Shown here piece after piece: positions 18,780-28,400 of a stretch of 64,000 nucleotides of DNA. The notes below the pieces were generated by a model. The model saw only the letters and a list, made by a program, of their open reading frames with translations, was not told the origin of the DNA and did no database searches. Positions within the stretch are counted from its first letter, which is position 1, and the number at the start of each line of letters is the position of its first letter. The stretch lies in NCBI GenBank assembly GCA_028278205.1, contig JANQES010000050.1, positions 1 through 64,000 of the forward strand, written 5' to 3'. The stretch comes from Rhodothermales bacterium (GTDB lineage Bacteria > Bacteroidota > Rhodothermia > Rhodothermales > Bin80). A program made the translations under genes and the position numbers.

Positions 18780-20069
18780 ATGACCCGCTCCATCCTCTTC
18801 GCCTTGATTGCCATCAGCGTGCCGCTGTTGCTCGATTACTACGTGTTTCGCAACTGGCGGCGTTTTGCGCAGGAGCGGCCTCGCTTCCGGTGGACGGTGG
18901 CGGTCTATCGGGTGATGATGATTGTGATGCCGTTTACGTTGCCGGTCTACATGCTCTATTCGCGCTGGTGGCAGGTAGAACCGAAACTGGCGCGGGCGTT
19001 CTTCATCGGTTTTTGGATGACGTATTACGTGCCGAAGATGATCATCGTGGGGGTGCTGATGATCAAAGATGCGCTGCGCTTTGTGATGTGGCTCTTCGGG
19101 TGGTTCCAGGCGCATCTGTTGCCCACCGACGAAGCAGAGACAACCGCTTCGCCAACCGAAACGCCGCCGCTCGATCTGACGGATCTCAAGCGGACGTCGC
19201 GCCGGCAGTTCCTGCAAACGATGGGCTGGAGCGCGGCCACGGTGCCGTACGTGCTGGTCGGCTACAGCGTCTTTCGCACGCTCTACGACTTCGAGATCTA
19301 CCGCATCGACGTGCCGCTGGCCGGCCTGCCGCGCGCCCTCGACGGGCTGACGATTGCGCAACTCTCCGACCTGCACGCCGGGTCGTTCTTCAGCGAGCGC
19401 CCCATGGACGAAGCCGTCGACCTCGTCCAATCGCTCCAGCCCGACCTCGTCACCATCACGGGCGACTTCGTCAATCATGATGCCGCCGAGCTGGCGCTCA
19501 TTATGCCGGCGTTGAACCGCCTGAAGGCCGACCTCGGCGTCTATGGCTGCCTCGGCAATCACGACCACTACGCCCGCCTCAACGACGTCGTCGAGCGGGT
19601 GCGCGCCACGCCGGTGGATCTGCTCGTCAACGAGCATCGCACGCTGGCCGTCGACGGCGCCCGCCTCCACCTCGTCGGCGTCGATAACACCGGCTTCTCG
19701 CAACACTTCGCCGATCTGCCGGGCGCCCTCGCCGGCCTCGACGTAGACCCGCATGGCGAAGAAATTCGTATCTTGCTCGCACACACGCCGACCTACTGGG
19801 ACTCGCACGTGCGCCCCGGCCACCCCGACATCGACCTGATGCTCTGCGGCCACACGCATGGCGGGCAGGTGGGCTTCGAGTTGGGACCGCTGCGCTACAG
19901 CCTGGCGCGTGTAGCCTACCCGCGCTGGGCCGGCCTCTACGAAGAACCACGCGCCGGCGGCCAGGGCCGGCAGTTCCTCTACGTCAATCGCGGCGTGGGC
20001 ACCGTCGGCCCCCCGCTACGCCTCGGCATCCGTCCCGAAATCACCCTCCTAACGCTGCGACGCACGTAA
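18780..20069 (+). CDS. Membrane-anchored metallophosphoesterase
   Basis: 429 residues. Three or four N-terminal membrane segments (about 3-20, 40-60, 72-97, 100-115) precede a twin-arginine-like RTSRRQFLQTMGW (139-151). The calcineurin-type phosphoesterase domain follows: SDLHAG (196-201), GDFVNHD (228-234), GNHDHY (259-264) and GHTHGGQ near 360 supply the two-metal site. Relatives (YkuE/YaeI type) act on phospholipid headgroups or are uncharacterised. It is probably co-transcribed with the permease gene 31 bases downstream. Confidence 0.88.
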   Translation: MTRSILFALIAISVPLLLDYYVFRNWRRFAQERPRFRWTVAVYRVMMIVMPFTLPVYMLYSRWWQVEPKLARAFFIGFWMTYYVPKMIIVGVLMIKDALRFVMWLFGWFQAHLLPTDEAETTASPTETPPLDLTDLKRTSRRQFLQTMGWSAATVPYVLVGYSVFRTLYDFEIYRIDVPLAGLPRALDGLTIAQLSDLHAGSFFSERPMDEAVDLVQSLQPDLVTITGDFVNHDAAELALIMPALNRLKADLGVYGCLGNHDHYARLNDVVERVRATPVDLLVNEHRTLAVDGARLHLVGVDNTGFSQHFADLPGALAGLDVDPHGEEIRILLAHTPTYWDSHVRPGHPDIDLMLCGHTHGGQVGFELGPLRYSLARVAYPRWAGLYEEPRAGGQGRQFLYVNRGVGTVGPPLRLGIRPEITLLTLRRT

Positions 20070-20100
20070 TTTTTTAAAATTCGGAACGAATTTTAAAACC

Positions 20101-21537
20101 ATGAAGCTGTTTCACCGCATGATCCTGCGCGCCTTACCCGGCCCGTTTCTGGGCTGGCTGGGAACGCTCATGTTTCTGCTGTTGATGCAGTTTCTGATCA
20201 AATATTTGCCCGACATCGCCGGGCGGGGCTTGCCGGTGCTGCTCATCGTCGAGTTGGTGGCCTACAACCTGGCTTACATGGTGGTGCTGGCCGTGCCGAT
20301 GTCGGCGCTCCTGGCGGCGTTGATGACATTCGGGCGGCTGGCCGAGTCGCGGGCGTATCTGGTCATCAAAAATTCGGGTGTATCGCTGGGGCAGTTGCTC
20401 TGGCCGGCGCTGATTGCCGGGGGCGTTTTGACGATGGGGATGACCTATTTCAACAACATCATCCTGCCGGAGTCGAACTTCCGCGCGCGTAACCTCTGGC
20501 AAGACATCCGCAGCAAACGGCCCGACTTCGAGTTGCAACCGGGCATTTTTTATGACGGCCTGAGCAATTACAGCATCCTCATCAAAGACCGCCTGCCCGA
20601 ATCGAACGAACTCGTTGATATTTTCATTCGCGATTACAGCCGCGACAGCCGCAACGGCGCGACGATTAAAGCCCGGCGCGGCTGGCTCGAACCCGTCGGG
20701 CCGTACATCGATCTGGTCCTGGAAAACGGCGAGATGCACCGGCTGGTTCAGTCTGCCGGCTCGCGCACCAAAGAACGCTACGAACGCCTCGGCTTCTACC
20801 GCCACCGCCTCCGCCTCGACCTCTCCGAGTTTGCCTTCGAACGCAGCGACCCCAAAGAAGGCTACCGCTCCGACCGCACCACCCCGACTGCCGACATGAT
20901 CAAGTTCGTCGATTCGCTGGAGACGAGCATCACCCGGCAGAAAGATCAGCTTCGGCGGCTGGCCCTCGACCTCAGCCCCGACTCCGCCGGGCGCTTCACC
21001 CCGACCGACCAGCCCCCGCTCCTGGCCCAGCCCGCCGAACTCGACACGCTGCCGCCACCCATCCAGCGGGTGGCTCTCGCCGGGCTCAACCGCCGGCAGG
21101 GCCGTCAGGTCTACGACTATGCCCTCGAAGGCGCCCGCAAAGCCCGCACGCAGGTCGAAGAACTCCGCCGCACCATCGGCTGGGAAGCCGAGCGCGCCAA
21201 TCGCTACCGCGTCGAGATCCACAAAAAATATTCGATAGCGCTGGCGTGCCTGATCTTCATGCTCATCGGCGCACCGCTGGGGCTGAGCATCCGGCGCGGC
21301 GGCCTGGGCACCGTCGGCGCGCTGGCCCTGGGCATCTTTCTCTTCTACTGGATCACGCTGGTGCAGGGCGAAAAACTCGCCGACCGCAACTTGCTCGAAC
21401 CCTGGATCGGCATGTGGATCGCCAACATTTTGATGACCGGCATCGGGCTCTGGCTGGTCCTCTACGTCGCTCTCGACCTGCGCGCCACCCCGCCGCTGCG
21501 GCGCCGTTTAATGGCCCGGCTCCGCAGAAAGAAGTGA
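20101..21537 (+). CDS. LptF/LptG family permease (YjgP/YjgQ)
   Basis: 478 residues. It starts MKLFHRMILRALPGPFLGWLGTLMFLLLMQFLI, the conserved first transmembrane helix and Leu-rich start of LptF/LptG. Three membrane segments precede a large periplasmic beta-jellyroll (about 110-360) and three follow, starting at KKYSIALACLIFMLIGAPLGLSIRRGG, the family's hallmark. LptF/G form the membrane part of the ABC transporter that extracts lipopolysaccharide from the inner membrane. A coiled stretch within the periplasmic part (EERTRTQVEELRRT-like) is common in Bacteroidota homologues. Confidence 0.92.
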   Translation: MKLFHRMILRALPGPFLGWLGTLMFLLLMQFLIKYLPDIAGRGLPVLLIVELVAYNLAYMVVLAVPMSALLAALMTFGRLAESRAYLVIKNSGVSLGQLLWPALIAGGVLTMGMTYFNNIILPESNFRARNLWQDIRSKRPDFELQPGIFYDGLSNYSILIKDRLPESNELVDIFIRDYSRDSRNGATIKARRGWLEPVGPYIDLVLENGEMHRLVQSAGSRTKERYERLGFYRHRLRLDLSEFAFERSDPKEGYRSDRTTPTADMIKFVDSLETSITRQKDQLRRLALDLSPDSAGRFTPTDQPPLLAQPAELDTLPPPIQRVALAGLNRRQGRQVYDYALEGARKARTQVEELRRTIGWEAERANRYRVEIHKKYSIALACLIFMLIGAPLGLSIRRGGLGTVGALALGIFLFYWITLVQGEKLADRNLLEPWIGMWIANILMTGIGLWLVLYVALDLRATPPLRRRLMARLRRKK

Positions 21538-21539
21538 TG

Positions 21540-21714
21540 TGGATTTTAGATTTTGGATTTTGGATTTTGACACGAGCCGCAGGCGACTAACGAAGTAATT
21601 GGTCTGATCCGATCCGGTTTGCCCAACGAAAAAGCCGCAACGGTCTCAACCGACGCGGCTTTTTCGTTTGCCGAAATTGCTGCTAATCAACAATCCAAAA
21701 TCTAAAATCCAAAA
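21540..21714. repeat. Composite repeat element, copy A3
   Basis: The left GATTTTG arm (21541-21567) starts three bases after the permease stop codon. The conserved spacer word GACACGAGCCGCAGGCGACT begins at 21569. A core hairpin CGAAAAAGCCGC (21627-21638) / GCGGCTTTTTCG (21655-21666), identical in stem to copy A2, follows. The inverted CCAAAAT arm (21691-21714) runs directly into the rsmI start codon. Confidence 0.9.
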
Positions 21715-22382
21715 TGCTATACCTCGTTCCGACGCCGATTGGCAATCTGGAGGATATCACCGTGCGCGCGGTGCGGGTGCTCAAGGAGGTCGATCTGATC
21801 GCATGTGAGGATACGCGCACCTCCGGCGTCTTGCTGGCGCATTACGCCATCGACACGCCGCGCACGAGTTATCACGATCACAACGAACGGCGTAAAGCCC
21901 CGCATCTCGTGGCACAGATGCAGGCCGGGCAAGACGTCGCGCTGATCACCGACGCCGGGTCGCCGGGCATCTCGGATCCCGGCTTTTACCTCGTCCGCGA
22001 GTGCCTGCGTCACGACATCGACGTGGCGGCGTTGCCGGGGGCGACGGCCTTCGTGCCGGCGCTGACGGCCAGCGGCCTGCCCTGCGAGCGGTTCGTCTTC
22101 GAAGGCTTCCTGCCCGTCAAAAAAGGCCGCCGCAAACGCCTCGACGCCCTCGCCGGCGAGCCCCGGACGATGGTTTTCTACGAAGGCCCGCATCGCCTCG
22201 TCAAGACGCTGGCGCAGTTCGAAGAGGTCTTCGGCCCGGAGCGCCCGGCAGCCGTCGGGCGGGAGTTGACGAAAAAGTTTGAAGAGGTGCAACGCGGCAC
22301 GCTGGCTGAATTACGGGCGCATTACGAAGCCCAACCCAAAGTGCGCGGCGAAGCGGTGATTATCGTCGGCGGGTCAGGGTGA
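21714..22382 (+). CDS. rsmI: 16S rRNA (cytidine-2'-O)-methyltransferase RsmI
   Basis: 222 residues, slightly shorter than the 270-290 of E. coli RsmI, lacking the C-terminal helical extension. MLYLVPTPIGNLEDIT, ACEDTRTSG, YHDHNE, LITDAGSPGISDPG and LPGATAFVPALTASGLP are signature motifs of this tetrapyrrole-methylase-fold enzyme, which methylates C1402 of 16S rRNA using SAM. Its start codon lies at the very end of the repeat element 21540-21714, so the ribosome-binding region is made of repeat sequence and contains no Shine-Dalgarno motif. Confidence 0.95.
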   Translation: MLYLVPTPIGNLEDITVRAVRVLKEVDLIACEDTRTSGVLLAHYAIDTPRTSYHDHNERRKAPHLVAQMQAGQDVALITDAGSPGISDPGFYLVRECLRHDIDVAALPGATAFVPALTASGLPCERFVFEGFLPVKKGRRKRLDALAGEPRTMVFYEGPHRLVKTLAQFEEVFGPERPAAVGRELTKKFEEVQRGTLAELRAHYEAQPKVRGEAVIIVGGSG

Positions 22383-22424
22383 AAAAGTTTGCTTCACTAC
22401 TTCGGTGATGGCAACCCTGAAAAA

Positions 22425-22442
22425 TCCCCCTTCGAAGGGGGA
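22425..22442. repeat. Palindrome TCCCCCTTCGAAGGGGGA
   Basis: A perfect 18-base palindrome in the gap between the convergent rsmI and PQQ dehydrogenase genes. With AAAA to its left it could terminate transcription in the minus direction. The same C5/G5 word is a common small repeat in many bacterial genomes. Confidence 0.55.
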
Positions 22443-22493
22443 ATCGCGCTGTTGTCGATTACGGGATCAATTTGTCATCATCTCAAACCGGCA

Positions 22494-24377
22494 TTATTCA
22501 ACCGGCAACGCGAAGGCCATAAACGAATCGCCCGGCTTGGTGCCCGGTTTGCCGCCGCCGCCGGCTGCAATCACCACAAACTGCCGCCCGTCTACCTGAT
22601 AGACCGACGGCGTGGCATAGCCGCCCGCCGGGAGTTGGTATTCCCAGAGCACCGCGCCCGTGTCTTTGTCGAAAGCTCGAAACCGCTCGTCGCGGGTGGC
22701 GCCGATGAAAACCAGGCCGCCCGCCGTCACGACCGGGCCGCCGATGTTGAACGTGCCCGTCGGCGGCTCGCCGCGTGCCTCTAATTCGGGATAGGTGCCC
22801 AGCGCGACTTGCCATTTGATGACGCCCTCGTTGAGATCGATAGCGTTGAGCGTGCCCCAGGGGCGTTTCGAGATGGGAAATCCGCCGCCGTCGAACACTT
22901 CGAGGTGCCCGTTGGCGACCCATTCGAAATCGTGGGGCGCATCGGCCCGCGCCCGCACCATGGTCAGCGCCTCTGGCTCATTGCTGGCGTTGACGTAGAG
23001 GATGCCGGTCTCCGGATCGAAAGCCGCGCCGCCCCAGTCGGTGCCGCCGTTGAACTGCGGCATGATGACATCGCCCGTGGTGCTGAGCGGTTCGAACAGC
23101 ACCGCCGGGCCGAATTTGTCGAAGACATTTTCTTTGACGTGAGCATAGGCTTCCGGCGTCAGATCGGTGATGTCGTCTTCCTGAAAGCCTTGCACGGCAT
23201 ACGGCGGCGGCTTCACCGGGAACGGCTGCGTCGGCCAGGTCTCTTCCCCAGGAATCTCGGATTGCGGGACGGGCCGTTCCTCGACCGGAAAGAGCGGCTC
23301 GCCCGTCTCTCGATCCAGCAAAAACAGGTGCCCCATCTTGGTGACCTGCGCCACGCCGTCTCGCGCCACGCCGTCGTGCTGCACCGTGACGAGGTTGGGC
23401 GGCGAGGCCAGGTCGTAATCCCAGAGATCGTGGTGGACGACCTGGAAATGCCAGCGTCGTTCGCCGGTGCGGGCATCGAGCGCCAGAATGGTATTGCCGA
23501 AGAGGTTCATGCCGGGCCGGTCGGCGCCGTTATGATCGTACGAGGGCGAGCCGGTCGGGGCGAAGACGAGGCCGCGTTGGGCGTCGAGGCTCATGCCGGC
23601 CCAGGCGTTGGCGCCGCCGGCTGTCTTCCAGGCCTCCGGCGGCCAGGTGTCATAGCCGAACTCGCCGGGGTGCGGGATGGTGTGGAAGATCCAGCGCTGC
23701 GCGCCGGTGCGCGCGTCGTAGGCGCGGATGTGGCCGGGCGGATTGTATTTCGCCGTGCCGTCGCGCGTCGTCGAGCCCAGAATCAGGATATCTTCGAAGA
23801 CGACGACGGGCGAGGTGACGGTGACAGGGCTGTTGAGGCTGTCGCGGTCGAGGCCTTTGTTGAGATCGACCCATCCGCCCTCGCCGAAATCGGGGATAAG
23901 CCGGCCGGTGCGGGCGTCGAGGGCGAAGAGCCGGTCGCTGGCGGTGTGGAAGATGCGCCCGTCGCTGCCGTCTTCCCAGTAGGCCACGCCGCGGTTGACG
24001 CGCGACATGCCGCGCCAGGGCGCCTCGTCTTCGGGCGGCGTAAATTTCCACAAAAGCTCGCCGGTGGCGGCATCGAGCGCCACGGCGTTCAGGCGCGGCG
24101 ACGTCACGTACATCACGCCCTCGACGATCACAGGATTGCACTCGATGGTGCGCGGATTTTTATCGTCCGTGTGATATTCCCAGGCCATTTCCAACCGGGC
24201 CACGTTGTCGCGGTTGATCTGACCGAGCGGCGAGTAGCTGGACGAGGCGTTGTCGGCTTTGTAGACGGGCCAGTCGTGGTTTCGCGCCTGGTCATCAACC
24301 GTGCATCCCGATCTCAGGCACAGGGCCACGATCAGAATCGTCGCAAAAAGCCATGGTGGTGTGTGGTGGCGAGACAT
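22494..24377 (-). CDS. PQQ-dependent dehydrogenase lipoprotein (quinoprotein)
   Basis: 627 residues from the ATG at 24377; a GTG at 24404 would add nine residues. The signal peptide leads to LRSGC, a possible lipobox. The protein starts DWPVYKADNASSSYSPLGQIN, typical of membrane-type quinoprotein glucose/alcohol dehydrogenases. Repeated W-motifs (VWRFDA-type, here ALDARTGRLI, RAYDARTGAQRW, LALDARTGERRW, FRAFDKDTGAVLW) mark the eight-bladed propeller binding PQQ, and the end ...GGKPGTKPGDSFMAFALP is characteristic. It oxidises an alcohol or sugar in the periplasm, passing electrons to quinone or cytochrome; the substrate is unknown. Confidence 0.88.
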   Translation of the reverse strand: MSRHHTPPWLFATILIVALCLRSGCTVDDQARNHDWPVYKADNASSSYSPLGQINRDNVARLEMAWEYHTDDKNPRTIECNPVIVEGVMYVTSPRLNAVALDAATGELLWKFTPPEDEAPWRGMSRVNRGVAYWEDGSDGRIFHTASDRLFALDARTGRLIPDFGEGGWVDLNKGLDRDSLNSPVTVTSPVVVFEDILILGSTTRDGTAKYNPPGHIRAYDARTGAQRWIFHTIPHPGEFGYDTWPPEAWKTAGGANAWAGMSLDAQRGLVFAPTGSPSYDHNGADRPGMNLFGNTILALDARTGERRWHFQVVHHDLWDYDLASPPNLVTVQHDGVARDGVAQVTKMGHLFLLDRETGEPLFPVEERPVPQSEIPGEETWPTQPFPVKPPPYAVQGFQEDDITDLTPEAYAHVKENVFDKFGPAVLFEPLSTTGDVIMPQFNGGTDWGGAAFDPETGILYVNASNEPEALTMVRARADAPHDFEWVANGHLEVFDGGGFPISKRPWGTLNAIDLNEGVIKWQVALGTYPELEARGEPPTGTFNIGGPVVTAGGLVFIGATRDERFRAFDKDTGAVLWEYQLPAGGYATPSVYQVDGRQFVVIAAGGGGKPGTKPGDSFMAFALPVE

Positions 24378-24419
24378 CACGAGTTGGGTTGCGGGTTGAG
24401 GCACAGGTTACAACTTTTT

Positions 24420-24524
24420 TAATGGAACGCGGATGACGCGGATGGGGCGGATCTGCGCGGATCTTTTGTCAACCCGATCCGCGATAATCCGCTAGATCCG
24501 CGTCATCCGCGTTCCATTTCATTG
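24420..24524. repeat. Nonamer-repeat hairpin (CGCGGATGA family)
   Basis: The left arm begins AATGGAACGCGGATGACGCG and continues with GGCGGATC words. The right arm ends GATCCGCGTCATCCGCGTTC, the exact inverse over about 23 bases, then CATT. The word length is 9 rather than 7. The shared spacer-like word GAGTGTAGCGAATGACAAAG follows just outside, at about 24535. Confidence 0.8.
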
Positions 24525-24632
24525 GAATCAGAAATGAGTGTAGCGAATGACAAAGTAAACGTCAAAACCAGAAACGAGAAACCAGGAACGACGTAGCATA
24601 GCCTTCCATCCTCTAAAAAACCGGACAGCCTC

Positions 24633-25199
24633 ATGCTGCGAAGCCTCGCTTTCTTCATCATACTGTTTCCTGTTTCGCTCGGCTGCGCGCAACCCCACGA
24701 AGGCGCCGGAGACGTGCAGATCGAAGAGGTGGCCCTGGCCCAGCCGGCGGCGGCAGATTCGCTCACCGAGACCGAGCAACAGGTGCAGGCGCTGCTGGCC
24801 GAAGACGGCGTCCACGTCGTGCATTTCTGGGCGCCGTGGTGCCACAACTCGATGTCGGAGTTTCGCGAGGGTGTCTGGAATGAAATCATCGCAGCGCACG
24901 AAGACGTCACGTTTATCTTCGTGACGGTTTTCAACGACGGCGACCTCGACGAGTGGGTGCTGAGCCAGCATTACATCCCCGACCGCGTCCACACCTTCGC
25001 CCAGCCCGATCACGGCAACAGCAACCGCCGGTCCAACCGTCGCAAGACCTTCCTGGGCCTGCCGATAACCTGGACGCCGACGACCTGGATCTTCAACCGA
25101 AACGGCAAGCTGGCCTTCGCCCTCAACTACGGCGAAGTACGCCCGGCCTTGATGACGATGCTGCTCGACAACGTCAAGACCAACTGGTCGCGGCATTAG
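24633..25199 (+). CDS. Thioredoxin-like lipoprotein with a single active-site Cys
   Basis: 188 residues. A signal peptide ends in a lipobox LGCA (Cys18). A thioredoxin-fold core HVVHFWAPWCHNSMSEF follows; the usual WCxxC is WCHNS here, so only the first Cys (about residue 70) remains. TWTPTTWIFNRNGK matches the cis-Pro region (here Thr-Pro) of the fold. With one Cys it cannot be a classical dithiol reductase; a monothiol or structural/peroxiredoxin-adjacent role is possible. Envelope location is inferred from the lipobox. Confidence 0.8.
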   Translation: MLRSLAFFIILFPVSLGCAQPHEGAGDVQIEEVALAQPAAADSLTETEQQVQALLAEDGVHVVHFWAPWCHNSMSEFREGVWNEIIAAHEDVTFIFVTVFNDGDLDEWVLSQHYIPDRVHTFAQPDHGNSNRRSNRRKTFLGLPITWTPTTWIFNRNGKLAFALNYGEVRPALMTMLLDNVKTNWSRH

Positions 25200-25268
25200 A
25201 ATTTCTGACGTGCTGTAAATGAGGTGGCAATAGATTGAGGGGACGGATCGTTTGCTGGGGTAGGAAGG

Positions 25269-25341
25269 GTCATGAGTCATGGGTCATGGGTCATGAGTTT
25301 CTTTCAAAACACCCATGACTCATGACCCCTGACTCATGACC
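25269..25341. repeat. Heptamer-repeat hairpin (TCATGGG family), copy 2
   Basis: The left arm is four copies of TCATGAG/TCATGGG (25269-25297). The right arm carries CCCATGACTCATGACCCCTG and ends ACTCATGACC. The spacer is about 15 bases. It lies between the thioredoxin-like gene and the first DUF2723 gene. Confidence 0.85.
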
Positions 25342-25409
25342 GACGCCGCCGCTTGCGCGAAGGATGACTTTCGAGGAATATCACCTCCGGCCTAAACGAC
25401 CTCCCCCCG

Positions 25410-28400
25410 ATGAACCCCAAACGTCTTCACCGTCTCGTCGCCGCCGGCGTGTTTGGCTATGCGCTGGTGCTCTATGGATTGACTGTCGCCCGGACGACGT
25501 CGTTGTGGGATGCGGGCGAGTTCATCGCCAGCGCCTACGGATTGCAGGTGATGCATCCGCCCGGCTCGCCGGTCTACATGCTGCTGGGCCGTTTTTTTTC
25601 GATGTTCGTGCCCGCCTCGCAGGTGGCGCTGGCCGTCAACCTCGTCTCGGTGCTCGCCGCCGCGCTGACGATCTTGTTGACGTACCTGATCATCGTCGAA
25701 TTGATCGCGTGGTGGCGCGGAGGGGATGACGCATCCTCCGGCAATCCTGGAGCGCTGGAATCGGAATTATCGAAAGAGAGAAAGGGGGGCAGGGAGAAAG
25801 GGAGGGAAAAGCGTTTTTTACTGAATCCCCCTCTCTCCCTCTCTCCCTCTCCCCCCCTCGCAATCATCGGCGGTGTCATCGGCGCGTGTACGTTTGCCGT
25901 GACCGACTCGTTCTGGTTCAACGCCGTCGAGGCCGAGGTCTATGCGCTGTCGATGTTTTTTACGGCGCTGGCGGTGTGGCTGGGGCTGCGCTGGAGCGCG
26001 CAGGCCCGCGCTGAAGCAGCATCGCGCACCAAGAAACGCCGCAAAAGTGACCGCCTGCTCGTGCTCATCGCCTACGTCTTCGGCCTGGCGATGGGCGTGC
26101 ACCTGATGGCGCTGCTGACGTTTTTCTTCATCGCGCTGCTCTTCTATTTCACCCGCATCGAACAACCGGCGTGGACGTGGCAAAAACGCGCGTTTGGGCT
26201 GATGGGCGCGGGGGTCGTCTCGGCGCTGGTCTTCGCGCTGCTCTACCCCGGCGTGGTGATCGTGCTGCCGTCGTGGGCCGGCGCCAGCGGCGCGCCGCTG
26301 ATGTTTTTGCTCGGCGTGGCGGTGTTGCTGGTCGCCGCGTTGGCCTTCACGCACCGGCGCGGGCACGTCCACGCCAACCTCGCCGTGCTCTGCCTGACGG
26401 CTGTGCTCGCCGGCTACTCGGCCTATGCCCTCATCCCCATCCGCAGCACCGCCAATCCGCCCATCGACCTCAACAATCCGGAGACGACCGAAGACTTCGT
26501 CCCCTACCTCAAACGCGAACAATACGGCCAACGCGATCTGCTGACGGGGCCGACCTTCGACAATCAGACGGGCACCATCGCGCCGGGCCGCAACGTCCTC
26601 TTCCCCCGCCGCAACGCGCTCTTAGATCCGAGCCAAACGGCGCTCTACGCGCAGTATGCGTCGGATGCCGATTATTTCTGGCGGTATCAACTCGGCACGA
26701 TGTACGGGCGGTATTTTTTGTGGAATTTTGCCGGGCGTGCCAAGGATGAGCAAGGCGCCGGGTGGATCACCGGCCTCGCGGATCGGGAGACCGAGGCGTA
26801 CGTCTACGCCACGCCCAGCGAAGCCGCCAGCCGCAATGCCTACTTTGCGCTGCCGCTGCTGCTCGGCCTTTTCGGCCTGCTCTACCACTTCCGGCGCGAC
26901 CAGCGACGGGCGCTGGCCGTGCTGGCGCTGTTCCTGGCTACCGGCGTCGGGCTGGTCATCTACCTCAACGAAGTCCCCCGAACACCCCGCGAGCGCGACT
27001 ACATCTACGTCGCCAGTTTCTTCGCCTTCACCCTCTGGATCGGCCTAGGCGCCAGCGGATTGGTTGAAATGTTAACAAAACGATGGAATCAGGGAAAAAC
27101 GTCGTCGTCAAAATTTTGGATTTTAGATTTTGGATTTTGGATTGGTCGTGTCCGAAATGTTTTGTTCAGCCGAAAAAATCGAGGCGGTTCGAGCGGCGCG
27201 GCTTTATCGATTGTTAAAAAGGGATCAGAAATTCCCCAATCCAAAATCCAAAATCTAAAATCCAAAATCGCCTGGAGCCTGGGGGCGGCGCTCTTCCTGG
27301 CCGTGCCTGGCTGGATGGCTGTCGAAAATTACGATGACCACGACCGTTCCGGGCAGTATCTGGCGCGCGACTTTGCCTACAACATGCTGATGAGCGTCGA
27401 GGAAAACGCCATCCTCTTCACCGAGGGCGACAACGATACCTATCCGTTGTGGTACCTCCAGGAGGTCGAAGGCGTGCGACCGGATGTGCGCGTGGTGTGC
27501 CTGTCGCTGCTCAACGCGCCCTGGTATCCGAAACAGCTTCGCGATCAATGGGCCTACGACGCCGCGCCGCTGCCCCTCTCGATGTCGGATGAAGAGATAG
27601 ACCGGCTGGCGCCCGTGGCCTGGACGCCGCGCGCGGCCCAACTGCCGGTAGCCGTCGCCGATCTGGTGACGCAGACGGAGATGCGGATCTCGGTCGAAGA
27701 CACCAGCGGGTTCGAAAGCCCGATGCGGTGGACGCTGGAAGGCCGCCCTTACACCGAAGACCTGCGCGTGCTGTATCCTGTCGATCAGGTGGTGCTCAAC
27801 GTGCTGGCGGGCAACGCGCAGCAGGGCTGGCAGCGGCCCGTCTACTTCGCCGCCACGACCAGCCCGGACAGCCGGCTCGGCCTGGCGCCCTACCTCCAGC
27901 GCGAAGGGCTGGCCCAACGCGTCGTGCCTATCCGACATGACGAAGCCTTCGGGCGGATCGTGCCGGACATCATGGCGGATCGCCTCTCGAAATTCCGCTT
28001 TACCCGGCTCAACGACCCCGCCGTCTACTTCGATCCGTCGAGCCGGGGGATGGCTGCCGGCCATTACCGCGCCACCTATGCCCACACGGCGGCAGCCTTC
28101 GCCGAGCGCGGCGACCAGCAGCAAGCCAAACGCCTGCTCGACAGCCTGCTCGACGCCGTCCCGCCCGATACCATCCCGCTGCCGTTCTACGCCGCCTATC
28201 CGCTGGCGCAGACCTACCAGGCGCTCGGCGACGACGCCCGCGCGCTCAGCCTCTGGCGCTACGCCGAGCCGTATGTGCTCTACGACGTCCGGACGGCGCC
28301 CAACGCGCAATGGCTCGGGCAGGCCGTCCAGCAAGCGCAACACATCCAGCTTTCGTATGCGCGGGCGCGGGCCTTCGACGAAGCCTCCGCCCTGGGCCAT

